Assembly: GCA_903868035.1 (NCBI GenBank)
Contig: CAIPTQ010000168.1
Location: forward strand, 1-9,224
Reading direction: 5' to 3'
Source of the DNA: an uncultured Phycisphaerales bacterium
GTDB taxonomy: Bacteria; Planctomycetota; Phycisphaerae; WQYP01
Length of the DNA stretch: 9,224 nt
Positions 1-5,632 of this stretch are shown here, piece by piece. Positions within the stretch are counted from its first letter, which is position 1. Each line of letters starts with the position of its first letter. The notes beneath the pieces are model-generated. The model saw nothing but the letters and a program-made list of their open reading frames with translations. It was not told the origin of the DNA and did no database searches. The position numbers were made by a program, and so were the translations under genes.

Positions 1-92
1 GCATCCGGTTCCGGCCCGGCCATGAACGGCACGCTCAGCAACGCCACCACCGCCGCAAAGATGCACGCACCAAACAGCGCGTCCACAATCAT
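1..92 (-). CDS. Hypothetical membrane or exported protein, N-terminus only
   Basis: Thirty codons of a gene reading off the left edge of the window. The ATG (92-90 on the minus strand) follows an AGAAAGG Shine-Dalgarno sequence (104-98) with a 5-nt spacer, which makes the start convincing. The peptide begins MIVDALFGAC and is strongly hydrophobic from about residue 5 to 24, then turns polar (GPEPD). This fits an N-terminal membrane anchor or an uncleaved signal. No positively charged residue precedes the hydrophobic stretch, so a standard Sec signal peptide is less likely than a membrane segment. The gene is divergent from the Uma2 gene. I do not recognise the family, and the rest of the protein is outside the window. 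Confidence 0.6.
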   Translation of the reverse strand, partial: MIVDALFGACIFAAVVALLSVPFMAGPEPD

Positions 93-235
93 ATTAACCT
101 TTCTAAATCCTTTGTCGCCTGACCGGCGCCGCGCGGTTCGCACGCCGCCGGATCGCCTGCTGTGATTACGTTACGTCAGAACCTCGCCGTATTCAACGAA
201 ATTCCCGACTATGGAGTCGCCCGCGCCGGAATTGG

Positions 236-241
236 TATAAT
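236..241 (+). promoter_or_regulatory. Possible -10 box of the Uma2 gene
   Basis: A perfect TATAAT lies 24 nt before the Uma2 ATG. It would put transcription start near 248, just upstream of the GAAAGG ribosome-binding site at 252-257. No good -35 hexamer is visible at 16-18 bp spacing (the 17-bp position reads GGAGTC), so this is a tentative call. Confidence 0.35.
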
Positions 242-265
242 CCAGCAGCATGAAAGGCGCCGCCG

Positions 266-898
266 ATGACCACACCCATTCTTGATACCCCGCCCTCCCC
301 CCGCCTCACCCGGGCGCTGGTCCGCATCACCACCGACCAATACCACCAGATGATCGAACAGGGCATCATCCCGGAGGACGCCACCACCGAACTCCTCGAC
401 GGCATGATCGTCCACAAAGACCGCGGTGACTTAGGAGAAGATCCCATGGGACACAGCCCCGCTCACGTTTTGGTGGTGTCGCTTCTGGGTGCGCTGGCCG
501 CGCGTATCAATGGTCCGGCCCGGCATCTGAAAATTCAGTTGCCCATCTGCATCGCTCCGCTGAACGAGCCGGAGCCCGATGCGTCCATTATCCGGGGACA
601 GCCGCGCGACTACGCGGGGCGGCTTCCGCTGCCGGACGATGTGCTGTGCGTGTTCGAAGTCGCGCAAAGTTCACTGGAGCGCGACGCGCAGGAAAAACTC
701 CGGTCCTATGCCGCCGCGGGTATTCCCCAATATGTGCTCATTAACCTGCGGGAGAATCAAGTGGCGATCCACACCCTCCCCGATGCCGCCGCACGCATGT
801 ACGCATCCAAAACCATCGCCGTCAAGGGCCAGACCGTGCGCTTGAATCTCGGCACGGGCGAGCACCTGGATGTCCCGGCTGCCGACATGCTGCCCTGA
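266..898 (+). CDS. Uma2 family (DUF820) putative PD-(D/E)XK endonuclease
   Basis: The 210-residue protein has the usual length and layout of the Uma2/DUF820 family, a restriction-endonuclease-like fold of largely unknown biological role. Visible family signatures are TELLDG (41-46), EPEPDASIIRG with the putative metal-binding Asp105 (101-111), VFEVAQSS with Glu131 (129-136), and the helix DAQEKLRSYAAAGIPQYVLI (140-159), which contains Lys144. D105, E131 and K144 together fit the PD-(D/E)XK active site, so the enzyme looks intact. The start is supported by GAAAGG (252-257) 8 nt before the ATG. The gene stands alone. It converges on ndk with a 13-nt gap and no clear terminator between them. Family members are often present in many copies in cyanobacteria, planctomycetes and other environmental bacteria. 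The substrate is unknown and nuclease activity is inferred from the family. Confidence 0.9.
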   Translation: MTTPILDTPPSPRLTRALVRITTDQYHQMIEQGIIPEDATTELLDGMIVHKDRGDLGEDPMGHSPAHVLVVSLLGALAARINGPARHLKIQLPICIAPLNEPEPDASIIRGQPRDYAGRLPLPDDVLCVFEVAQSSLERDAQEKLRSYAAAGIPQYVLINLRENQVAIHTLPDAAARMYASKTIAVKGQTVRLNLGTGEHLDVPAADMLP

Positions 899-911
899 AC
901 CACCTCGCTCC

Positions 912-1382
912 CTACTGGTCCTCCCCCTTGGCCACATCATACGTCCACGCCCGGTTCGCCAACTGATAGCTTTGCAACTCCTCCGCTTTGAACCACAGCG
1001 CCAGTTCCGTCTTCGCCGACTCCGGCGCGTCCGACCCATGAATCAAGTTGAACGACGTGGACACGCCGTAATCCCCCCGGATCGTCCCCGGCTCGGCCTT
1101 GAACCCGAACGTCGCCCCCATCATCTTCCGGCACACTTCGATGGCCCCCTTGCCCTCCAGCGCCATCACCACCACCGGCGCGGAGGTCATGAACCGCACC
1201 AGTCCCTCATAAAACGGCTTGCCCACATGCGGGGCATAATGTTTGGCCGCCAGTTCATGCGAAATGGTGAGCATCTTGAGGCCCGCGACCTGCAGGCCCT
1301 TGTCCTCGAAGCGGGTGATGATCCTGCCCACCAGCCCGCGCTGCACGGCATCCGGTTTCAGAATGATGAGGGTGCGTTCCAT
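912..1382 (-). CDS. ndk: Nucleoside diphosphate kinase
   Basis: The 156-residue cytosolic enzyme transfers the gamma phosphate of ATP to other nucleoside diphosphates through a phosphohistidine intermediate, balancing NTP and dNTP pools. The protein opens with the family signature ERTLIILKPDAVQRGLVG. It carries the full set of conserved residues: Lys9, Tyr49, Phe57, Arg85, Thr91, Arg102, Asn112 and catalytic His115 within NLIHGSD (112-118). It is slightly longer than typical 140-150-residue bacterial enzymes because of a polar C-terminal tail (about 144-156). The ATG is preceded by AGGAGT (1395-1390) with an 8-nt spacer. The gene is transcribed alone from the promoter noted at 1412-1440, divergent from tRNA-Val and convergent with the Uma2 gene. 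The identification is secure. Confidence 0.97.
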   Translation of the reverse strand: MERTLIILKPDAVQRGLVGRIITRFEDKGLQVAGLKMLTISHELAAKHYAPHVGKPFYEGLVRFMTSAPVVVMALEGKGAIEVCRKMMGATFGFKAEPGTIRGDYGVSTSFNLIHGSDAPESAKTELALWFKAEELQSYQLANRAWTYDVAKGEDQ

Positions 1383-1411
1383 AATCGTTGACTCCTGTGT
1401 AAGGCCGCCGC

Positions 1412-1440
1412 AATTTACGGGAATTCGATCACTTTGTCAC
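1412..1440 (-). promoter_or_regulatory. Sigma70-type promoter of ndk
   Basis: Read on the minus strand, GTGACA (1440-1435, 5 of 6 to TTGACA) is followed by an exactly 17-bp spacer and then TAAATT (1417-1412, 4 of 6 to TATAAT). Transcription would start near 1405, giving a leader of about 20 nt that includes the AGGAGT ribosome-binding site. No other hexamer pair in the ndk-tRNA gap that I examined is as good. Confidence 0.5.
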
Positions 1441-1523
1441 ACGCGCACCGCAGGCCTCCCTCATGTGTGTGGCCCATGATGACAGGCCCGTGATGCGGAC
1501 TGTTAAATCCACCCATCGCTGAG

Positions 1524-1529
1524 TAGAAT
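1524..1529 (+). promoter_or_regulatory. Possible -10 box of tRNA-Val
   Basis: TAGAAT (5 of 6 to TATAAT) ends 11 nt before the mature tRNA 5' end, a normal distance for a tRNA promoter with a very short 5' leader for RNase P to remove. The -35 region at 17-bp spacing (TGTTAA, 1501-1506) is poor. Confidence 0.4.
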
Positions 1530-1540
1530 CATGCCGTCGC

Positions 1541-1614
1541 GGGCGATTAGCTCAGTTGGTTAGAGCGCCGTGTTTACACCGCGGATGTCACAGGTTCGAG
1601 TCCTGTATCGCCCA
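1541..1614 (+). tRNA. tRNA-Val (anticodon UAC)
   Basis: A complete 74-nt cloverleaf. The acceptor stem is GGGCGAT/ATCGCCC with all 7 pairs, and the discriminator base is A1614. The D stem is GCTC/GAGC with loop AGTTGGTTA. The anticodon stem is CCGTG/CGCGG (one G-U pair) with loop TTTACAC, giving anticodon UAC at 1575-1577, which reads valine GUA and related codons. The variable loop is 5 nt. The T stem ACAGG/CCTGT closes the canonical TTCGAGT loop. CCA is not encoded (CTTG follows), so tRNA nucleotidyltransferase must add it. The 3' end lies 10 nt from the stop codon of the opposing GH106 gene, leaving little room for a terminator. Confidence 0.97.
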
Positions 1615-1624
1615 CTTGCCCGGG

Positions 1625-4600
1625 CTAGGGCTCCATGCGTTGGACGGTGCTCAGCGTGACGGGGCCGAGGAGGCCGGAGTCCACGAGCGGGTCGGCTTTT
1701 TTCCAGAGGCGCCAACTGCTGAAGGTGAGGCGGCCGGCGGGGCTGGGTTTGCCGTCGAGGAGCCATTGGGGCCAGGACTTGAGGGTGCCGTTCGTGTTGC
1801 GGTCGGAGTCCTCGGGGAGCTGTTCATCGCCGATGAGGCGGTTGACCCAGAGGTTGACCACATCGATTTCGAGGGCGTTGGCGCCGGATTTGGCGGCGGG
1901 GGTGATATCGACGCGATAGGGCGGCTTCCAGAGGATGCCGAGGTTCTGGCCGTTGAGGCGGACGCGGGCCATGACCTGGACATTGCCGAGGTCGAGATAG
2001 AGACGCTGGTTGGGGGCGAGGGCGGGAAGGGTGAGGGATTTGGAGTAGGCCGCGGTCCCGGAGAAGTATTTCACGCCGGAGTCGGGGTGCTGGCTCCAGG
2101 AAATGAGGCGGTCGAGTGTGACTTCGGGCGGCGCGCCCCAGCCGGCGGGGAATTTGAGTTGCCAGGGGCCGGAGACGGTGACGGGGGCGGGGAGTGGGGG
2201 GATGCTGAACCGGCTGGATGCGCCATTGACCGAGGTGAAAGTGTAGGTGCCGCCCTGGCGGAATTCGTAGGTAAGCAGATCGATCGGAGAATCGCCGCTG
2301 TTTGACGGGCGCCGGGCGTCGGCCAGGATGGCGGCCCCGTCGCGACTGATGGCCACCAGCGGACTGGTGGCGGGCGCGACGGTGCGCTGAAAAACGATGA
2401 AGGCGGAGCCGCTGGGATCGAAGGGGATCGCGAGGGAGGTGGTGCGGTCACCGGCGGCATAGGCGGGGAGCGGGACGATGCGGCCGGTTTGGGCGTCCCA
2501 GAGTTGCGGGGTCTTTCCGATGGTGCGGAAGGCGCAGTTGGCAATGACGGCGGCATCACCGGGATGGCTCAGGAAATAAACGTCCGCGCTGCCGACGTTG
2601 CGGTGAATGTATTTGATGTCGGCGTCGCTGGTGAAATCAGGGGGCACGCCCAGTGCGGCCAGCGCCCTCTCCGGTGTCATCCCGCGGAAGACGCGCCCCT
2701 TGCCCAGGGACCGGTCGGTCACGGAGGCCTCGGCGCCCCATATTTCGTCGGTCAGCTTTTTCAGCTCGCCGTCGGCCCGGGGATAATCGGTTAGCCCGGG
2801 CGTCTTCTGCGGGGGATTGCCGAGCAGGGCCGCACCGTCGCGGATCAGATCGCGGATGCGGGCCAACAACGGGACGGTCATCGTCGGGGTGTCGGGCAAT
2901 AGAATCAGGCGGTATCCCGCGCCACTGGGAAACGCGATTTTTCCGTCGGCCGTTGTGGCGCGCAGGAACGTGGCGGGACCACATGCGTCAAAGTCATACC
3001 CGGTGATCGGGCCGTCCTGGAAGCGCAGCAGCGGTTCCTCGGATTGCAATTTGAGCACGTCGCCCACGAACGTCCCCTGGCGCAGCAGGTATTGGCAGCG
3101 CGCCAGGTACTTGTGCCAGGGACCGCTGAATTCCCACCACGTGTTGGTGCGCTCATAGTGGAGGCCCCAGGGGCCCATCTGCATGCCGGGCTTGACGGCG
3201 TCGGCGAACGGCTGGGCGGCATAGCGGTGGAAGACGAAGCGGTTGACCCCGCCGATGAAGGCATTGTCGCCGATGCGTTTGATCCGGGCGGGGGTCCACA
3301 TGAATTTTTCCTGATTGCCGGAAGTGAAGGCTTCCGCGCCCACGACGGAATAGCCGTTCAGATGCGCCGCCGAAGACATCGACTTGACGGTGGGCTGAAA
3401 ATCCAAACCCTGGCCGTTGGGGGTCCAGAATTCGGCCATCGGTTCGTCGGCGAACATGGCGTTGTCGAGGTCGTTGCCGATCGTGGTGTAGGATTCATAG
3501 GTGTTGCGGAGGCCGGCGGCATGGGCGAGGCGCTGGAATTCGGCGGAGTAGTTTTGAATCATCATTTCGGAGATTGTCAGGCGGAGGTCGAAGAGGAAGC
3601 GCTCGGAGAGTTGGAGGTCGCCGAGAACGCGGCCGGCCAGGACGGGGAGATAGGGGATGGGGTCGTAGCCGCGGCGTTTTTTGAATTCGTCGCGGAGGGC
3701 GGGGGTCCAGTTTTGTCCACCGCCTTCCCAGGAGTCGATATGCGTGGCCACGAGCGCGTCTTTCAGGTCCGGGCCGACGAGGTCGTTGAGACGCTTGACG
3801 AAGGCGTCAAAGTGCATGGCGGTGACGGCTTTATCGAGTTTGTCGGTTTCGGGACCGGTTTCGGTGGCGACGCTGGGGCCGACGGTGCGGCCGTTCCACT
3901 GGTGGCCGAAGCGGAGGATGGTCCATTCGCCGGCCGGGGCGTCCCAGGTGAGGGTGCCGTCGGGAGCCATTTTGCCGGTGAGTTCGATGACGCGCTCCAT
4001 TTTGATCAGGGCCTCCGCCGGCGCGGCGAGGCTCAAGGGCGCGCTCTGCGTCCCCCGGTAGGCGACCCAACCGTTCCACCGCACGGCTTTGTTCACTAAA
4101 TCCGGGATTTGATACCGCGCTTTCGCCGTCTCGCCGACGGCCACGACGGCTATATCCTTGTACTCCTGGTTGCGGCTGGGGAGGGCGAGTTTGCCGGTGT
4201 ACTGGGTTCCGCCGGTGATGTGGGTTTCGCTTTGGACGACGACCTGCATGCCCTGGGCCGGGGTGACCCACGTGCCGCCGCTGCCGTAGTAGCCGGGGCC
4301 GTCGTTGATGTTGATTTCCATGCCGAGGCGTTTGGCTTCGGCGACGGTGTGTTTGAAGAGGGCCTGCCATTGGGCGTCGAGGAATTTGACGGGGCCGTGG
4401 GGGGTGCTTTGGGAGACATCCAGGATGAGGGCCCCGCCGATGCCGACGCGGTTCATCGCTTCGAGGTCGGCGGTGATGCCTTCCTTGTTTATATTGCCAT
4501 CAATCCAAGTCCAGTAGACCCAGGGGCGGGCCGTCGGCGGCGGCTCGGCAAAGGCGCGGCTCAAGGCCGCGACGTCGACCGGATCCGCCGCGCGGGCGAT

Positions 4601-4648
4601 GCCAAAAATGGACCATGCCAGCAATACGGCAACGACACGTTTGCACAT
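1625..4648 (-). CDS. Secreted GH106-family alpha-L-rhamnosidase
   Basis: A 1007-residue glycoside hydrolase, probably releasing terminal alpha-L-rhamnose from plant or algal polysaccharides or glycosides. A signal peptide (MCKR, hydrophobic 5-19, cleavage likely after ARA at 18-20) sends it out of the cytoplasm. The catalytic part starts with the family motif PWVYWTWIDGNINKEGIT (42-59) and GIGGALILDVS (69-79). HIDSWEGGGQNWTP (303-316) holds Glu308, and VVGAEAFTSG (435-444) holds Glu439. From memory, the catalytic glutamates of the GH106 prototype BT0986 are E461 and E593, 132 apart; here the spacing is 131. The C-terminus is a galactose-binding-like beta-sandwich with LDLGNVQVMARVRLNGQNLG (885-904) and NLWVNRLIGDE (932-942), as in other GH106 enzymes. 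The ATG has a GGAG site 7 nt upstream (4659-4656). The gene follows PAP2 on the same strand after 132 nt, in which I see no gene and no clear terminator, so co-transcription is possible. The length is normal and the frame unbroken. Substrate specificity is inferred. Confidence 0.88.
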   Translation of the reverse strand: MCKRVVAVLLAWSIFGIARAADPVDVAALSRAFAEPPPTARPWVYWTWIDGNINKEGITADLEAMNRVGIGGALILDVSQSTPHGPVKFLDAQWQALFKHTVAEAKRLGMEININDGPGYYGSGGTWVTPAQGMQVVVQSETHITGGTQYTGKLALPSRNQEYKDIAVVAVGETAKARYQIPDLVNKAVRWNGWVAYRGTQSAPLSLAAPAEALIKMERVIELTGKMAPDGTLTWDAPAGEWTILRFGHQWNGRTVGPSVATETGPETDKLDKAVTAMHFDAFVKRLNDLVGPDLKDALVATHIDSWEGGGQNWTPALRDEFKKRRGYDPIPYLPVLAGRVLGDLQLSERFLFDLRLTISEMMIQNYSAEFQRLAHAAGLRNTYESYTTIGNDLDNAMFADEPMAEFWTPNGQGLDFQPTVKSMSSAAHLNGYSVVGAEAFTSGNQEKFMWTPARIKRIGDNAFIGGVNRFVFHRYAAQPFADAVKPGMQMGPWGLHYERTNTWWEFSGPWHKYLARCQYLLRQGTFVGDVLKLQSEEPLLRFQDGPITGYDFDACGPATFLRATTADGKIAFPSGAGYRLILLPDTPTMTVPLLARIRDLIRDGAALLGNPPQKTPGLTDYPRADGELKKLTDEIWGAEASVTDRSLGKGRVFRGMTPERALAALGVPPDFTSDADIKYIHRNVGSADVYFLSHPGDAAVIANCAFRTIGKTPQLWDAQTGRIVPLPAYAAGDRTTSLAIPFDPSGSAFIVFQRTVAPATSPLVAISRDGAAILADARRPSNSGDSPIDLLTYEFRQGGTYTFTSVNGASSRFSIPPLPAPVTVSGPWQLKFPAGWGAPPEVTLDRLISWSQHPDSGVKYFSGTAAYSKSLTLPALAPNQRLYLDLGNVQVMARVRLNGQNLGILWKPPYRVDITPAAKSGANALEIDVVNLWVNRLIGDEQLPEDSDRNTNGTLKSWPQWLLDGKPSPAGRLTFSSWRLWKKADPLVDSGLLGPVTLSTVQRMEP

Positions 4649-4780
4649 GATGGATCTCCGGTGAGAAAAGGTCAGTCGAGGGAACGGGTTTATTCCTTAT
4701 GAACGGCCTGGGTGTCCGGGCACCACTGTCGCTGGGACCGTGCTGCCGTCGAAAGGCACGCGGTGTTCTCTGGGCCGCGG

Positions 4781-5512
4781 TCATTCCGCGTCCCTCATCC
4801 ACCACGCCCGCGCCCCCGCCGGTGCCAGCGCGATCAGCCGCCCCGCCAGTTTCGCATGCAGCGTCACGCGCGCCACGAACACGCCGATGCCCATGCCCGC
4901 ACACACATCTGACACATAATGTGCCGTGTGCAGCACCCGCTGCGTCGCCGTGATCAAGGCCAGTCCCATGAACAGCGCCCGCCCGCGCGGGTAAAACCAC
5001 GAAAGTCCTGTCGCCAGCGTAAAGGCCGCCGTCGTATGGGCGCTGGGGAACGAAGTCCACGACGAACTCGATTGCCAGGGCCCAAGCCAGACCCACCAGG
5101 CGCCATCCTTGCTGGCGACAAACGGACGCGACCGCCCCAGCAGATCCTTCAACAGGTACGTCAGCGCCAGCGTCACCAGGCACCCGATGGCCAGCGACAA
5201 CGCCCGCCGCCGCCCGGCGCGGTCCAGCATGGCCACCGCCAGGATGACCACCACCGAACAGGCGAACTGGCCGCACTGTTCGAGGAACATCAGCTCCCGG
5301 CCCAGGTCGCTGTAGGTTCTGCCGTCGGACTTCAGCCGCATAAGGTCCGGTATGCGCTCGGCGTTCGCCTTCGCCCAGGCCGCGATGGGCTGATCGAGGA
5401 AGAAGAACGCGACGGCGGTCGCCGCCGCCACGGCCAGCATCTTGAGCCACCAGGGTACAGCCAGGTCGAAATGGCGCGGCGCCGGTTCATGCCAGAGTAT
5501 GGGTGTGGACAT
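4781..5512 (-). CDS. PAP2-superfamily membrane phosphatase
   Basis: A 243-residue integral membrane protein with about six hydrophobic segments (near 22-40, 82-97, 104-124, 161-175, 178-192 and 203-218). All three PAP2 active-site motifs are present: KDLLGRSRP (122-130, the KX6RP motif), FPSAH (155-159, the PSxH motif with Ala in place of the usual Gly) and RVLHTAHYVSD (192-202), giving R192, H198 and D202. The family includes phosphatidic acid phosphatases, PgpB and undecaprenyl-pyrophosphate phosphatases, acting at the membrane surface. The exact lipid substrate cannot be read from the sequence. The ATG start is forced: an in-frame TGA lies at 5542-5540 with no ATG, GTG or TTG between. There is no Shine-Dalgarno sequence, and the 5 nt before the ATG are all C. 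The gene is divergent from the ArnT-like transferase. A role in recycling polyprenyl carriers for that enzyme is a plausible inference. Confidence 0.9.
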   Translation of the reverse strand: MSTPILWHEPAPRHFDLAVPWWLKMLAVAAATAVAFFFLDQPIAAWAKANAERIPDLMRLKSDGRTYSDLGRELMFLEQCGQFACSVVVILAVAMLDRAGRRRALSLAIGCLVTLALTYLLKDLLGRSRPFVASKDGAWWVWLGPWQSSSSWTSFPSAHTTAAFTLATGLSWFYPRGRALFMGLALITATQRVLHTAHYVSDVCAGMGIGVFVARVTLHAKLAGRLIALAPAGARAWWMRDAE

Positions 5513-5517
5513 GGGGG

Positions 5518-5629
5518 TATAGCGTATAGGGGATGGGGTTCAGGGTACAGGGGGCGAAGGCGAAAGGCGAAAAGGATTTCATTTCGCCGGCGCCCCCTAT
5601 ACCCTGAACCCTAAACCCTATACCCTATC
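5518..5629. repeat. Palindromic telomere-like heptamer element between divergent genes
   Basis: Two 39-bp arms (5518-5556 and 5591-5629) form an inverted repeat with 33 of 39 matching positions. Each arm is built from five heptamers of consensus TNNAGGG in the same register, ending in GGCG. Left arm, plus strand: TATAGCG, TATAGGG, GATGGGG, TTCAGGG, TACAGGG. Right arm, plus strand: CCCTATA, CCCTGAA, CCCTAAA, CCCTATA, CCCTATC, that is the reverse complement of the same pattern. The 34-bp centre has three GGCGAA-type units and its own hairpin, GGCGAAA (5566-5572) with TTTCGCC (5582-5588). The element fills 112 of the 120 bp between the PAP2 ATG and the transferase GTG. It resembles the non-autonomous palindromic repeats (REP/MITE-like) of bacterial intergenic regions, but the family is not one I can name. 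Confidence 0.85.
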
Positions 5630-5632
5630 TTC

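Noticed and set aside
123..151. GC-rich inverted repeat CCGGCG/CGCCGG in the first intergenic region
   Set aside because: A six-base stem of G and C is expected by chance in sequence this GC-rich, and there is no T run.
1471..1495. Direct repeat GGCCCRTGATG (two copies, 14-bp period) upstream of ndk
   Set aside because: Only two 11-bp copies with one mismatch. They could be operator half-sites, but nothing else supports that.
1541..1640. tRNA-Val 3' end as an integration site for a mobile island
   Set aside because: No integrase follows the tRNA and I found no second copy of its 3' end in the window.
3044..4099. Long plus-strand open frame (351 codons) opposite the GH106 gene, and a similar 249-codon one at 1556-2305
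   Set aside because: Both lie antisense to a well-recognised hydrolase, have low-complexity Gly/Ala/Glu/Val-rich translations with no family resemblance, and the second overlaps the tRNA. They are by-products of high GC.
4500..5450. Minus-strand frame of 316 codons overlapping the PAP2 and GH106 genes
   Set aside because: It is the alternative frame of PAP2 continued through the gap into the GH106 start, with an Arg/Gly/Ala-rich translation and no motifs, while the true frames carry full active-site motifs.
5518..5629. Heptamer array considered as a CRISPR array or a true chromosome telomere
   Set aside because: There are no unique spacers between repeats, units are only 7 bp, and the element lies internally between two intact genes.
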